Shown here in pieces: positions 26,242-35,672 of a stretch of DNA of 64,000 nt; the first letter of the stretch is position 1; every line of letters begins with the position of its first letter. Both the position numbers and the translations under genes were made by a program. Under the pieces are notes generated by a model. That model did not search any database. It worked only from the letters and a program-made list of their open reading frames with translations, and was not told where the DNA came from. The stretch comes from an uncultured Ruminococcus sp. GTDB taxonomy: Bacteria > Bacillota > Clostridia > Lachnospirales > Lachnospiraceae. The stretch spans positions 7,373 through 71,372 of the forward strand of contig UQVC01000012.1 in NCBI GenBank assembly GCA_900544395.1. The letters run 5' to 3'.

Positions 26242-27186
26242 TTACTCTGCATAATCATCCAATATCAGTTTTGCCGCTCCGCAGATTCCGGCATCATTGC
26301 CAAGTGTTGCAAGTGAAAACTTCACATCCTTATTTGCAAAGAATGCATGCTCCTGAAATGGTGTTTCTATATAGTTCAGAAGAATCTCTCCGGCTTTTGA
26401 CACCCCGCCTCCGATTACGAAAACAGACGGATCGATCACAATTGCAAGATTCGCAAGAGCCCGTCCCAGATAATTACCAAATGTTTCTGCGATTTCTTTT
26501 GCTACAACATCCCCTGCTTTCACCGCATCAAACACAGCCTTTGCAGACAACTCTTCTCCGTTCAGAATGGTCTCTCTTGTCTCACCGGCCAGTTTTCTCT
26601 TTGCCAGACGCACGATTCCTGTTGCAGATGCATACTGCTCCAGACAACCTTTTCCACCGCATCCACAAAGTTCTGTCTCATGTGGATTCACGCGCACATG
26701 CCCAATCTCTCCTCCTGCTCCATGACTGCCTGTCAGGATTTTGCCGCCAACGATGATTCCGCCGCCAACACCGGTTCCCAGTGTTACCATGATCAGATTC
26801 TTATATCCGGCTCCGCCGCCTTTCCACATTTCTCCCAATGCAGCTACATTGGCATCATTTCCAACTTCTGCACTCAAGCCGGTCAGCTCTTCCAGTTCTT
26901 TTTTTACTTCTTTATATTTCCAGCCAAGATTTGCACTTCCAAATACAACACCTTCTTCTGTAACCGGCGCCGGAACGCCTGCTCCGATTCCAATGATATC
27001 TTCTGAAGCCAGCTGATGCTCGTTCATTTTTTCTTTGATCGATGCCGCAACATCCGGAAGGATTGCTTTTCCTTCTTCTTCTGTGTGCGTCTTGATCTCC
27101 CACTTTTCCAGTATTGCTCCTGTCTTCTCAAACAATCCCATTTTTACGGTTGTTCCACCGATGTCTACTCCAAAACAATATTTCAT
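26242..27186 (-). CDS. glcK: ROK-family glucokinase
   Basis: The 314-residue kinase opens with FGVDIGGTTVKMGLF (ATP phosphate loop), then VGNDANVAALGE with the catalytic aspartate, the MVTLGTGVGGGII loop, and the ROK zinc site EIGHVRVNP...CGCGGKGCLEQYAS. These match bacterial ROK glucokinases that make glucose 6-phosphate. It lies 11 nt after hprK, joining sugar phosphorylation and catabolite control. A different hexose substrate cannot be excluded. Confidence 0.93.
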   Translation of the reverse strand: MKYCFGVDIGGTTVKMGLFEKTGAILEKWEIKTHTEEEGKAILPDVAASIKEKMNEHQLASEDIIGIGAGVPAPVTEEGVVFGSANLGWKYKEVKKELEELTGLSAEVGNDANVAALGEMWKGGGAGYKNLIMVTLGTGVGGGIIVGGKILTGSHGAGGEIGHVRVNPHETELCGCGGKGCLEQYASATGIVRLAKRKLAGETRETILNGEELSAKAVFDAVKAGDVVAKEIAETFGNYLGRALANLAIVIDPSVFVIGGGVSKAGEILLNYIETPFQEHAFFANKDVKFSLATLGNDAGICGAAKLILDDYAE

Positions 27187-27197
27187 TTCTTATGCTC

Positions 27198-28127
27198 CTA
27201 TCTTCCTTTTGCCAGACTATTCTGAACTCGTTTGTATAATTCCTGTGCTGCATTATAACCCATCTGTTTCTGTCTGTGGTTGACCGCCGCAGATTCCACG
27301 ATGATTGCCAGATTCCGCCCCGGACGGATTGGAATATTATGACACACCACTTTATTTCCAAGGAACTCTGTATAAGTCTCTTCCAGACCAAGACGGTCAT
27401 ATTCTTTCTCTCGGCTCCAGTCTTCTAATGTAATAACCAGATCGATATTCTGCGTCTCTCGGACACTCTGTACACCAAACATAGACTTCACATCTACAAT
27501 ACCAATGCCCCGAAGCTCGATAAAATGTCTGGTGATATCTGGCGCCGAACCAACCAGAGTATCGTCACTGACTTTCCGTATCTCAACGACATCATCCGTT
27601 ACCAGACGGTGTCCTCTCTTGATCAGCTCCAGTGCCGCCTCACTCTTACCAATACCGCTCTCTCCCATGATCAGAACACCCACACCATAAACATCGACCA
27701 GTACTCCGTGGATGGAAATACATAGTGCTAGTTTCACATTCATCCAGCGGATCAGCTCTGCCATAAAAGAAGAGGTCGGTTTGTCAGTCACCAGAACCGG
27801 CGTATCCGATGCGGTAGCCTTCTCCAAAAGCTCCGGATCCGGATCCAAAGCTCTGCTGAAAATCAGACACGGGATTTTGTGTGACAGCAATTCGTCATAC
27901 ATCTTCATTTTCTTCTCTTCTTCCAGAGTCTGAAGATAGGTGTACTCTACATATCCGATCACCTGTACACGATCGGAATCAAAATGATCAAAATATCCGG
28001 ACAACTGCAATGCCGGCCGGTTGATATCTGGTACCTGAACAAATTTGTCGATCAGATCTACATTCGGTGTCAGATTTTTCAGATTCATCTTTTCTACAAT
28101 TTCTTTTAAACTTACGCCTTGTCCCAT
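27198..28127 (-). CDS. hprK: HPr kinase/phosphorylase
   Basis: HprK phosphorylates and dephosphorylates the regulatory serine of HPr, the master switch of catabolite repression in Firmicutes. The P-loop GESGIGKSEAALEL and the family signature LRGIGIVDVKSMFGV are both present, and the length (309) is normal. I start at the ATG at 28127, with AAGGAG 6 nt upstream; the frame to 28160 adds 11 residues. A likely HPr partner is at 4615-4890. Neighbours are uvrC upstream and glucokinase downstream. Confidence 0.96.
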   Translation of the reverse strand: MGQGVSLKEIVEKMNLKNLTPNVDLIDKFVQVPDINRPALQLSGYFDHFDSDRVQVIGYVEYTYLQTLEEEKKMKMYDELLSHKIPCLIFSRALDPDPELLEKATASDTPVLVTDKPTSSFMAELIRWMNVKLALCISIHGVLVDVYGVGVLIMGESGIGKSEAALELIKRGHRLVTDDVVEIRKVSDDTLVGSAPDITRHFIELRGIGIVDVKSMFGVQSVRETQNIDLVITLEDWSREKEYDRLGLEETYTEFLGNKVVCHNIPIRPGRNLAIIVESAAVNHRQKQMGYNAAQELYKRVQNSLAKGR

Positions 28128-28165
28128 AATGTTCTCCTTTTCTAAACACTTCTGAACCAATTATA

Positions 28166-30019
28166 TCACTTGTGAAAAAACTTGTACACCGATTCTGCCG
28201 CTTTTTCATTCATAGACGGAATCTTTGCCAGTTCTTCTACCGATGCTGCTTTGATCGCATCCAAACTCACAAAATTACGCATCAGAGCTTTTCGCCTGGC
28301 CGGTCCGATTCCTTCAATGTCATCCAGAATTGAATGAACCTGTCCCTTGCTTCTTAGCGAACGATGATACTCGATTGCAAACCGATGTGCCTCATCCTGG
28401 ATCCGGGTGATCAGTCGAAACGCTTCTGAATTCCTGTCGATTTCAATTTCTATGTTGTTATAATACAGTCCTCTTGTTCTGTGAAAATCATCTTTTACCA
28501 TTCCGCATACAGGGATGGAAAGCCTCAGATCTTCCAACACCTGCAAAGCCACATTGACCTGACCTTTTCCTCCATCCATCAGAATCAGATCCGGAAAGCT
28601 GGTAAATCCGCCGATTTCTTTACTCTCTTCTCGTTCCCGCAGTCCATGGGTAAATCTTCTGGTCAAAACTTCCCGCATACTTCCATAATCATCTGCCCCT
28701 TCGATTCCCTTGATCTTAAATTTCCGGTAATCGTTTCGCTTCGGCTTTCCGCGTTCATACACAACCATGGACCCCACCGATTCGAATCCGTTTGTATTTG
28801 AGATATCATAGGCTTCCATACGCACGATATCCTGGATTTCCAACAGCTTTTCAATCTCTTTCACTGCACCGATCGTACGCCCTTCTTCCCGTTTTAACCG
28901 CTCTTTATCTTTGCTCAAAACCAGCGCTGCATTATTTGCTGCCAGTTCCACCAACTTTTCTTTGGTTCCTTTCTTCGGAACATGGATATGCACTTTTCCT
29001 CCGCGTTTGCTTCCCAGCCACTCTTCCAGAAGATGGATATCCTCCACTTCCTCCTGGAGCATGAGTTCTCCTGGAATAAACGGAGTACCCGCATAGTACT
29101 GCTTGATAAAACTGTCCAGTATTTCGCCTTTTGATTCTCCCGGTGAAATCCTCAGATAAAAATGGTCTCTTCCAATCAGACGGCCGCCCCGGATAAAAAA
29201 CACCTGTACCACCGCATCTTCTTCCTGGGATGCCACTGCCAGAATATCCCGGTCTTCCCCGCTGCTGTCTGTAATCTTCTGTTTCTGCGCGATTTTTTTG
29301 ACACTGCCTAACAGTTCTCGATACTCAATCGCCTTTTCAAACTGCAGTTCCTCTGATGCTGCCTGCATCTTCTGTTCCAGTTCCTGCAAAATCCCGTCAA
29401 AATTTCCTCCCAGAAAACGCAGCACTTCGGTCACTGCTTTTCCGTAATCTTCTTTGGAAATATACCCCCGACAGGGCGCATCACATTGTTTGATGTGATA
29501 ATTCAGACAAGGACGCTCTTTTCCGATGTCTTTTGGAAGATTCCGATTGCAGCTTCTGATATGATACAGCTTATGAAGCAGATCGATCGTATCCCGCACT
29601 GCCTGTCCACTGGTATACGGTCCAAAATATTTTGCTTTGTCTTTCAGCATTTTTCTTGCCAGCATCACCCGCGGAAATTCTTCATTGACCGTCACCTTGA
29701 TAAACGGATAGGTCTTGTCATCCATCAGCATGGTATTATACTTTGGATGATGTTCTTTGATCAGATTGCACTCCAGCACCAGCGCTTCCAGTTCAGAATC
29801 TGTCACGATATATTCAAATCTTCGGATATGCGTCACCATCTGTTCGATCTTCACGCCTTTGTTCCTGCTGCTCTGAAAATACTGACGTACCCTGTTTTTC
29901 AGACTGATTGCTTTTCCTACATAAATGATGTGATCCCGTTCATCATGCATCAGATACACACCGGGCTTTGCCGGAAGTTTCTTCAATTCTTCCTGTATGT
30001 CAAAATGATATTGTTCCAT
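28166..30019 (-). CDS. uvrC: UvrC, excinuclease ABC subunit C
   Basis: UvrC makes both cuts in nucleotide excision repair. The 617-residue protein has the N-terminal GIY-YIG domain (PGVYLMHDERDHIIYVGKA), a Cys-rich CLNYHIKQCDAPC segment, a UVR motif near 200-235, the RNase H-like endonuclease with LILMDGGKGQVN and DDFHRTRGL, and tandem helix-hairpin-helix motifs at the C-terminus (DDIEGIGPARRKALM). It begins 15 nt after the GH95 stop, with only a weak AGAAGAAA ribosome site. It is followed by hprK. Confidence 0.97.
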   Translation of the reverse strand: MEQYHFDIQEELKKLPAKPGVYLMHDERDHIIYVGKAISLKNRVRQYFQSSRNKGVKIEQMVTHIRRFEYIVTDSELEALVLECNLIKEHHPKYNTMLMDDKTYPFIKVTVNEEFPRVMLARKMLKDKAKYFGPYTSGQAVRDTIDLLHKLYHIRSCNRNLPKDIGKERPCLNYHIKQCDAPCRGYISKEDYGKAVTEVLRFLGGNFDGILQELEQKMQAASEELQFEKAIEYRELLGSVKKIAQKQKITDSSGEDRDILAVASQEEDAVVQVFFIRGGRLIGRDHFYLRISPGESKGEILDSFIKQYYAGTPFIPGELMLQEEVEDIHLLEEWLGSKRGGKVHIHVPKKGTKEKLVELAANNAALVLSKDKERLKREEGRTIGAVKEIEKLLEIQDIVRMEAYDISNTNGFESVGSMVVYERGKPKRNDYRKFKIKGIEGADDYGSMREVLTRRFTHGLREREESKEIGGFTSFPDLILMDGGKGQVNVALQVLEDLRLSIPVCGMVKDDFHRTRGLYYNNIEIEIDRNSEAFRLITRIQDEAHRFAIEYHRSLRSKGQVHSILDDIEGIGPARRKALMRNFVSLDAIKAASVEELAKIPSMNEKAAESVYKFFHK

Positions 30020-30034
30020 AATTTTTCTTCTAAA

Positions 30035-32614
30035 CTAATTTTTATGATACGATCTGCGAATCGTATAGGATTCTGCTTTCTGTGTCTGGAAGGAAATCTT
30101 ATCCTTCGTCAGTGTTTCTGTGGCTACTGCATTTCCTTTGGAATCTGACACCTCAAACTGTGACAGGTTCTCATATTCACATACAAATGATCCGCCATTA
30201 CGGGAAGTCACTTCAAAGCATTCTGCCTGTCCGTCTCTCCATTTCATATTGATCACAAAATTTCCCCTGGCTACGATTCCTTTTACAAATCCAGTTGCCC
30301 ATTCTTCCGGCAATGCCGGCAAAAACTGTACATAATCCAGCTGACTTTGTAGCAGCATTTCATTGACTCCCGCTGTATATCCAAAGTTTCCGTCAATCTG
30401 GAAGATCGTCGTCTCTTTATAATCCTGTCCTGCGCCATGAGAAGAAAGTAAATTGGTCAGAAATCCGGAATTTCCTCCTCCGACTGCAGACTGCACGATC
30501 TGAAATGCTTCTTTCGCATGTCCGGTACGCGCCCAGAGATTTAATTTGTGTGCCTTGGACCAGCCGGTTGCATCCAGTCCGCGCTCATTTAAGGAAACAA
30601 TCGCAGCATCCATAAATTCCGGGTTGTCTTTATTAATCAGATTACATGGGTACAACGCCATCAAATGTGACAAATGACGATGAGGCGGCTGTACCCCGTC
30701 ACTTTCTGCTCCAAGGCTCTGTCTCCACTGCGGGATCCCGATCTCCGGCAGACTTCCGGCCTGCGCTTTTCCAATATGCGTTTCTTCGAACCACTCTTTG
30801 ACCTGACCGTCCGCTCCAACTAACACAGGATCCAAGGTTGCCTGCTTTTCTCTCCACTGTCCGATCAGTTCCTGATCTACGCCGAGAATTTCCGCTGCCT
30901 GGATCGTATTTTCAAAATGCTGCCAGATAAACTGCTGATCATATGCTGCCCCATTTACGATCGGACCATTCTCCGGGGAATACGACGGTGCAGAAACATA
31001 TCGCTTCTGGTATTCACTCCAATACAAAGCCTCATTCCAGAAGTTTGCCACTTCTTTCATAGAAGGATACAGTTCTTTTAAAAATTCATGATCTTTTGTA
31101 TAGAGATAATATTCATAGGAATTGAGCAATGCCCAGGCTGATCCGATGGGATTCCATCCTGCCGCATTGTTCTTCTGCCCCATACTTGCAAACATATACG
31201 GGGTACTGAAACATCCCACCAGCCAGCCATTCTCCTCGTCTTGTTTGCTTTCGATCCCGTAGGATGCGGCGGCCGCTTCCCGTCCTGCCTGCCGAAGTAC
31301 TTGCAGATACTCATGGTATGGAAGCAGACATTCTCCCAGATTACTTGCCATAGTCGGCCAGTAGTTCATCTGGATATTGATATTGAAGTGATAGTCCCCA
31401 TACCACATAAAGGATCCTTCCCCCCAGACTCCCTGCAGATTCGTCGGAAGACTTCCTTGTCTGGAGCCCGCAATGGTCAGATACCTTCCAAATTGATAAC
31501 AGATCACTTCCAGAGCTCGCTGCTGTGCCTGTGTTGGGATTTCACCGCCATTTTTCTCTACCATATTCCGATACTTCTGGATCAGTTCATCCGTTGGGAT
31601 CTGTGGGATTTTCTCACAAAATCCCAGTTCCATTCTGGAAAATAATGCTGCATGATCTTCCACATGTTCTTTTTTCAAAGCCTCGTATCCCTGATCTGCA
31701 ATCTTTTTTACCGCATCCTTAATACGCTGTGTAACTGCATCATGCGGATCTGCTCCGCGGAAAGCAGGCAGTTCCATTTTATAATCTGTTCCGCATGCCA
31801 GAAGCAATGTAACCTCGTCCGCATGAAGTACATGGATTTTCCGATCCTCTGTCTGGATCTCGCCGCCTTTAGAAAGAACTTTGACCTGCGCTTCTGTCCA
31901 GAGCCCATTGTTTGCCAGAGCATCCCGCAGCGTGATCGTATCTCCATCTACAATATAAGATTCCGCTGTTCCTGTCATGCAGCTTTCCAGATGAACAGTG
32001 AAGCAAAGCTTTCCTTTCTGGTCTGCTGTCAGATGAACAACCAGCACATTCGCCGGGTAACTGTTAAAGTACTCTCTTGTATAATGCACTCCCTCAAACT
32101 CATAATTGACTTCTGCAACAGCTGTCCGCAAATCTAAATTCCTTACATAACCGCTCACCTGGCTCTCCTCTGCCCGGTCATCTGTCAAATAGAGATTGAT
32201 ATAATCTTCCGGAGCCTCATATCCTTTTAAATCTCCCATCAGCCGATTGAGCCAGTCCATCGCTTCCCCTTGCGTGTCTGTTCCACATGCCTGATAAGAA
32301 TTTTCATCAAAACCAAACACATACTCTGACTTGTCATCTAATTTCTCACGGATTGCCTTGAGATCTCCCCGGATCTTCTGCAATGCCTCTTTCGTATCAA
32401 CCGGATTGGTATTTCCATATCGATACTCCTGCTTTGCATCCGGTCCTCCATTCCAGACTGTTTTCTCATTGATGTGGATCTTGTCTTTTTTGACTCCGCC
32501 AAAAACCAGTCCCCCCATATAGCCATTTCCAATCGCCAGCGCTTCTGTCTGCCAGTCTGCTGCCGGTTTCTCATACCAGATTCTCAGCAGATTTTCATTC
32601 TTGTTATTCTTCAT
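30035..32614 (-). CDS. GH95 glycoside hydrolase, likely alpha-L-fucosidase
   Basis: The 859-residue protein matches GH95 throughout. The N-terminal beta domain has LAIGNGYMGGLVFGG and INEKTVWNGGP. The catalytic (alpha/alpha)6 barrel has the paired asparagines N411-I-N413 in HFNINIQMNYWP, the acid Glu548 in PSYSPENGP, and Asp741 in IDGNFGYTAG, spaced like the AfcA residues N421/N423/E566/D766. GH95 enzymes remove alpha-1,2-fucose (some alpha-L-galactose). No signal peptide is present, so it should act inside the cell on imported oligosaccharides. It heads the run uvrC-hprK-glcK. Confidence 0.92.
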   Translation of the reverse strand: MKNNKNENLLRIWYEKPAADWQTEALAIGNGYMGGLVFGGVKKDKIHINEKTVWNGGPDAKQEYRYGNTNPVDTKEALQKIRGDLKAIREKLDDKSEYVFGFDENSYQACGTDTQGEAMDWLNRLMGDLKGYEAPEDYINLYLTDDRAEESQVSGYVRNLDLRTAVAEVNYEFEGVHYTREYFNSYPANVLVVHLTADQKGKLCFTVHLESCMTGTAESYIVDGDTITLRDALANNGLWTEAQVKVLSKGGEIQTEDRKIHVLHADEVTLLLACGTDYKMELPAFRGADPHDAVTQRIKDAVKKIADQGYEALKKEHVEDHAALFSRMELGFCEKIPQIPTDELIQKYRNMVEKNGGEIPTQAQQRALEVICYQFGRYLTIAGSRQGSLPTNLQGVWGEGSFMWYGDYHFNINIQMNYWPTMASNLGECLLPYHEYLQVLRQAGREAAAASYGIESKQDEENGWLVGCFSTPYMFASMGQKNNAAGWNPIGSAWALLNSYEYYLYTKDHEFLKELYPSMKEVANFWNEALYWSEYQKRYVSAPSYSPENGPIVNGAAYDQQFIWQHFENTIQAAEILGVDQELIGQWREKQATLDPVLVGADGQVKEWFEETHIGKAQAGSLPEIGIPQWRQSLGAESDGVQPPHRHLSHLMALYPCNLINKDNPEFMDAAIVSLNERGLDATGWSKAHKLNLWARTGHAKEAFQIVQSAVGGGNSGFLTNLLSSHGAGQDYKETTIFQIDGNFGYTAGVNEMLLQSQLDYVQFLPALPEEWATGFVKGIVARGNFVINMKWRDGQAECFEVTSRNGGSFVCEYENLSQFEVSDSKGNAVATETLTKDKISFQTQKAESYTIRRSYHKN

Positions 32615-32659
32615 GTTCTTACCTCCGCATCAAGTTAACATACCATGTCATTTCGGCAC

Positions 32660-32706
32660 ACGATACAATCGTAAACCATGATACCTATTTGCATCTTAAA
32701 AGTCAA
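32660..32706 (-). promoter_or_regulatory. Promoter and possible operator of the GH95 gene
   Basis: TTGACT (32706-32701), a 17-nt spacer and TATCAT (32683-32678). Just downstream, at about the transcription start, is the inverted repeat ACGATTGTATCGT (32672-32660), a plausible repressor site. No regulator gene lies beside it. Confidence 0.6.
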
Positions 32707-32712
32707 TATAAA

Positions 32713-32752
32713 CTAAAAACAGACAGCTGATTTTTTCTCTCCAGCTGCCTGT
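32713..32752 (-). terminator. ftsH terminator
   Basis: On the minus strand ACAGGCAGCTG pairs with CAGCTGTCTGT (11 bp, one G-T) and is followed by a run of T. It lies 29 nt after the ftsH stop codon. Confidence 0.88.
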
Positions 32753-32780
32753 TATAAAAAGCAAAATCCTTGCTTTCGTT

Positions 32781-34883
32781 CTATTCTTCTGTATCCTGCA
32801 CTTCTTCCTCGGAAACAGGAATTTCTTCTTTCTCCTCTTCTGAAACAGGAACTGCCTCTGTATCTTCTGCTGTCTCAGGCACAGCTGACAGTTCTTCTAC
32901 CGGTTTCATAGCGATCCGCGCTTCTTTTTTGGCTTCTGCTTCTTCCGGCTCTTCAATTCCCTGGACTTTCCGCAAAATCTTCATAAATTCTTTTCCGGTG
33001 ATGGTTTCTTTCTCGATCAGGAACTCTGAAATCTTATCCAAAGCTTCTCGGTTTTCCCGAAGCAGGCGTTTTGCTTCCTCATATGCTGCTTTGAGCATCT
33101 CCATTACTTCTGCATCGATCTCAGCAGCTGTCGCTTCTCCGCAATTCATCACAGCACGCCCATCCAGATAACGGCTCTGCACAGACTCCAGTCCGATCAG
33201 TCCGAACTTTTCTGACATACCATACTGTGTGATCATTGCTCTGGCTACTTTCGTAGCCTTCTCGATATCATTGGAAGCCCCTGTTGTAACAGTATCAAAT
33301 ACCACCTCTTCTGCCGCACGACCAGCCAGAAGTCCGACCAGCATGGCCTCCAGTTCTTTCTTGGTATTCAGGAATTTTTCTTCTTCCGGTGTCTGCATCA
33401 CATATCCAAGAGCTCCCATTGTTCTCGGCACAATGGTGATCTTCTGTACCGGCTCTGCATCTTTCTGCAGAGCACTTACCAGTGCATGCCCTACTTCATG
33501 ATAGGAGACGATCCGACGCTCTTCTTCATTCATGATACGGTCTTTCTTTTCTTTTCCTACAAGAACTACTTCTACCGCTTCAAACAGATCCTTCTGGCTG
33601 ACAACCTGTCTTCCATGTTTTACTGCGGTGATCGCCGCTTCGTTGATCATATTTGCCAGATCAGAGCCAACTGCACCGGATGTCGCAAGTGCGATTGCCT
33701 CGAGATCAACCGTCTCATCCATCTTCACATCTTTGGAATGTACTTTTAAAATATCCACACGCCCTTTTAAATCCGGTTTGTCTACAATGATCCGACGGTC
33801 AAAACGTCCTGGTCGAAGCAAAGCAGGATCCAGAACTTCCGGTCGGTTCGTTGCCGCTAAGAGCAACAGTCCCTTATTGGTGTCGAATCCGTCCATCTCC
33901 GCCAGCAGCTGGTTCAAAGTCTGCTCCCGCTCGTCATTGCTTCCCATCGCATTGTCACGGCTCTTACCAATGGCATCGATCTCATCGATAAATACAATAC
34001 ACGGAGCCATCTGCTGTGCCTGTTTAAACAGATCACGTACACGGGAAGCTCCGACTCCCACATACATCTCCACAAATGCGGAACCGGAAAGGGAGAAGAA
34101 CGGCACTTTCGCCTCTCCTGCAACTGCTTTTGCCAGCAATGTCTTACCGGTTCCCGGAGGTCCTACAAGCAACGCTCCTTTTGGAAGTTTTGCACCGATT
34201 CCGGTATACTTTCCTGGATTATGCAGAAAATCTACCACTTCCTGCAAAGACTCTTTCGCTTCATCTTCTCCCGCAACATCCTGGAATGTCACGCCTGTCT
34301 GCTTTTCTACATATACTTTTGCATTACTCTTGCCGATTCCCATCATACCACTGCCTTTTGACATCCGCTTCATCACGAAATTCATCAAAAGGAAGATCAG
34401 CAGCAGTGGAAGGATGGCTGTCAGAAAGATCTCAAAGATCAGTGATGACATCGTATCCGGAATATGCTGGGAATATTCCACTCCGGCTTTGTATAAACGA
34501 TCGGAAAGATTCTCATCTCTGACAACACCGGTAAAATAATCCGGCTGTCTCTCTTTTCCTGCGCTTTTTTCCTCCAGCTGTTCCAAAAGATCAGCAGCAG
34601 CCGCATTGCCCTCCGCATTTTTTTCAATCGCTTCTGTTCTTGCTTTCTCTGTCAATGTAATATAGATCTTCGTGGAATCTATGGTCACTTTCTCTACCTT
34701 TTTTTCATCCACCATTTTCAAAAACTTATCATAACTGATCTCTTCCGGGTCTTTTCCCTGCATCATGGAAAAAAGTCCCATAACGAGAAATGCCGTCAGA
34801 AGTGTCGTCACAAGAATGACGCCCCAGCCCTGGCGGTTGTTTTTGGGATTATTTTTATTATTTCGATTGTTCTGATTATCCAT
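32781..34883 (-). CDS. ftsH: ATP-dependent zinc metalloprotease FtsH
   Basis: FtsH is a membrane-anchored hexameric AAA+ protease that degrades damaged membrane proteins and regulatory proteins. Visible: an N-terminal membrane helix after an Asn-rich basic start, an extracytoplasmic loop, a second helix, Walker A GPPGTGKT, Walker B CIVFIDEIDAIG, the second region of homology ATNRPEVLDPALLRPGRFD, and the zinc site HEVGHA (HEXXH). The acidic C-terminal tail is glutamate-rich. I choose the ATG at 34883, six bases after GAGGAGG; the longer frame to 35030 adds 49 residues that overlap the promoter. Confidence 0.97.
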   Translation of the reverse strand: MDNQNNRNNKNNPKNNRQGWGVILVTTLLTAFLVMGLFSMMQGKDPEEISYDKFLKMVDEKKVEKVTIDSTKIYITLTEKARTEAIEKNAEGNAAAADLLEQLEEKSAGKERQPDYFTGVVRDENLSDRLYKAGVEYSQHIPDTMSSLIFEIFLTAILPLLLIFLLMNFVMKRMSKGSGMMGIGKSNAKVYVEKQTGVTFQDVAGEDEAKESLQEVVDFLHNPGKYTGIGAKLPKGALLVGPPGTGKTLLAKAVAGEAKVPFFSLSGSAFVEMYVGVGASRVRDLFKQAQQMAPCIVFIDEIDAIGKSRDNAMGSNDEREQTLNQLLAEMDGFDTNKGLLLLAATNRPEVLDPALLRPGRFDRRIIVDKPDLKGRVDILKVHSKDVKMDETVDLEAIALATSGAVGSDLANMINEAAITAVKHGRQVVSQKDLFEAVEVVLVGKEKKDRIMNEEERRIVSYHEVGHALVSALQKDAEPVQKITIVPRTMGALGYVMQTPEEEKFLNTKKELEAMLVGLLAGRAAEEVVFDTVTTGASNDIEKATKVARAMITQYGMSEKFGLIGLESVQSRYLDGRAVMNCGEATAAEIDAEVMEMLKAAYEEAKRLLRENREALDKISEFLIEKETITGKEFMKILRKVQGIEEPEEAEAKKEARIAMKPVEELSAVPETAEDTEAVPVSEEEKEEIPVSEEEVQDTEE

Positions 34884-34911
34884 TCTCATCCTCCTCAAGT
34901 CCACTATCCCC

Positions 34912-34940
34912 ATTATAAGTACAGCTTTCCCATAAATCAA
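34912..34940 (-). promoter_or_regulatory. Sigma-A promoter of ftsH
   Basis: TTGATT (34940-34935), 17-nt spacer, TATAAT (34917-34912), about 30 nt before the chosen start codon. This supports the shorter ftsH start. Confidence 0.8.
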
Positions 34941-35078
34941 TAAAAAGATTGTGAAAATTTCATGTAATTTTATTATGATTGGATAAACACCACTTTCCCT
35001 TGAAAACACCCTGTTTTCTGCCGTTTTCATTTACTCATGTGAGAGAAAGAAGGAAAAGAAACAAAAAACACCAAGAGC

Positions 35079-35495
35079 TTAATGCCCTCGATGTTTTTCC
35101 TTTTTCTTGTGCTGTTTCAATTCAAACAGCCTCTTTTCTTCTGCCACTTTTGCTTCTCTGCTTTTCGTTTTTCGCTGCTGTTTGCACTGTTCATGTTGTA
35201 GTTGCAGAGCCTGCTGAGATTTTGTTCCAATTCCTTTGGCAGATATTGACTTATGAATTTCACGCTGAAGTTTCTTTGGATTTTTAGTTTGTTCTTTTAC
35301 GACAGTTTCTATCGCCGGACTAAACTGTAAACCGTTGTAACACTTCAAAATGAACTCATAAATCTCATACTCCTTCGGCTCTGCTCCAAATGTTACTTTG
35401 TAAACTGAAAGCTTACCATTTTCAATCCGCTCAAAAACACCTGCCCAAAACGGATTTTCAAAAAACACTGTCAGTTTTCCTATACTTGTACTCAT
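35079..35495 (-). CDS. yjdF: YjdF-family protein (DUF2992)
   Basis: The 138-residue protein has KLTVFFENPFWAGVFERIE, KVTFGAEPKEYEIYEF, the FSPAIETVVKE block and a basic, coiled-coil C-terminus ending KKEKHRGH, the standard pattern of YjdF proteins. Function is unknown; in many Firmicutes the gene is controlled by the yjdF riboswitch, which binds aza-aromatic compounds and is thought to sense toxic ones. AAGGAGGGA lies just upstream of the ATG, and a structured leader of the right kind precedes it here. Confidence 0.92.
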   Translation of the reverse strand: MSTSIGKLTVFFENPFWAGVFERIENGKLSVYKVTFGAEPKEYEIYEFILKCYNGLQFSPAIETVVKEQTKNPKKLQREIHKSISAKGIGTKSQQALQLQHEQCKQQRKTKSREAKVAEEKRLFELKQHKKKEKHRGH

Positions 35496-35517
35496 AACAA
35501 TCCCTCCTTAATAATTG

Positions 35518-35627
35518 TGATGAGTAAAGAATGGACAACCCGGAGGGGCAGGTTACTTACCCTGATAAACAGGACGGCCGGGCTACCTACCGGCTCTGAC
35601 ATATATGGCTATATGCGTTGCGTTTTT
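35518..35627 (-). ncRNA. Probable yjdF riboswitch leader
   Basis: The minus-strand leader between the promoter and yjdF can fold into several stems: GCCGG/CCGGC around GTAGGTAG-type loops, an AACC...GGTT stem across a C-rich loop, and an A/T stem ATATA/TATAT. Such a compact multi-stem RNA directly before a yjdF gene is the known context of the yjdF (azaaromatic) riboswitch. The class is assigned from gene context and general shape. I could not run a covariance model. Confidence 0.7.
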
Positions 35628-35642
35628 ATCTTTACTTTTTAT

Positions 35643-35671
35643 ATTATAATCAATCCAAACTCAACGGACAA
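35643..35671 (-). promoter_or_regulatory. Promoter of the yjdF transcript
   Basis: TTGTCC (35671-35666), 17-nt spacer, TATAAT (35648-35643), placed just upstream of the structured leader. Confidence 0.7.
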
Positions 35672-35672
35672 G

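Noticed and set aside
33532..34539. Long plus-strand ORF of 335 codons
   Set aside because: It lies fully opposite ftsH and mirrors its codons, with a low-complexity Ser/Thr/Pro-rich product and no ribosome site. It is a shadow of the real gene.
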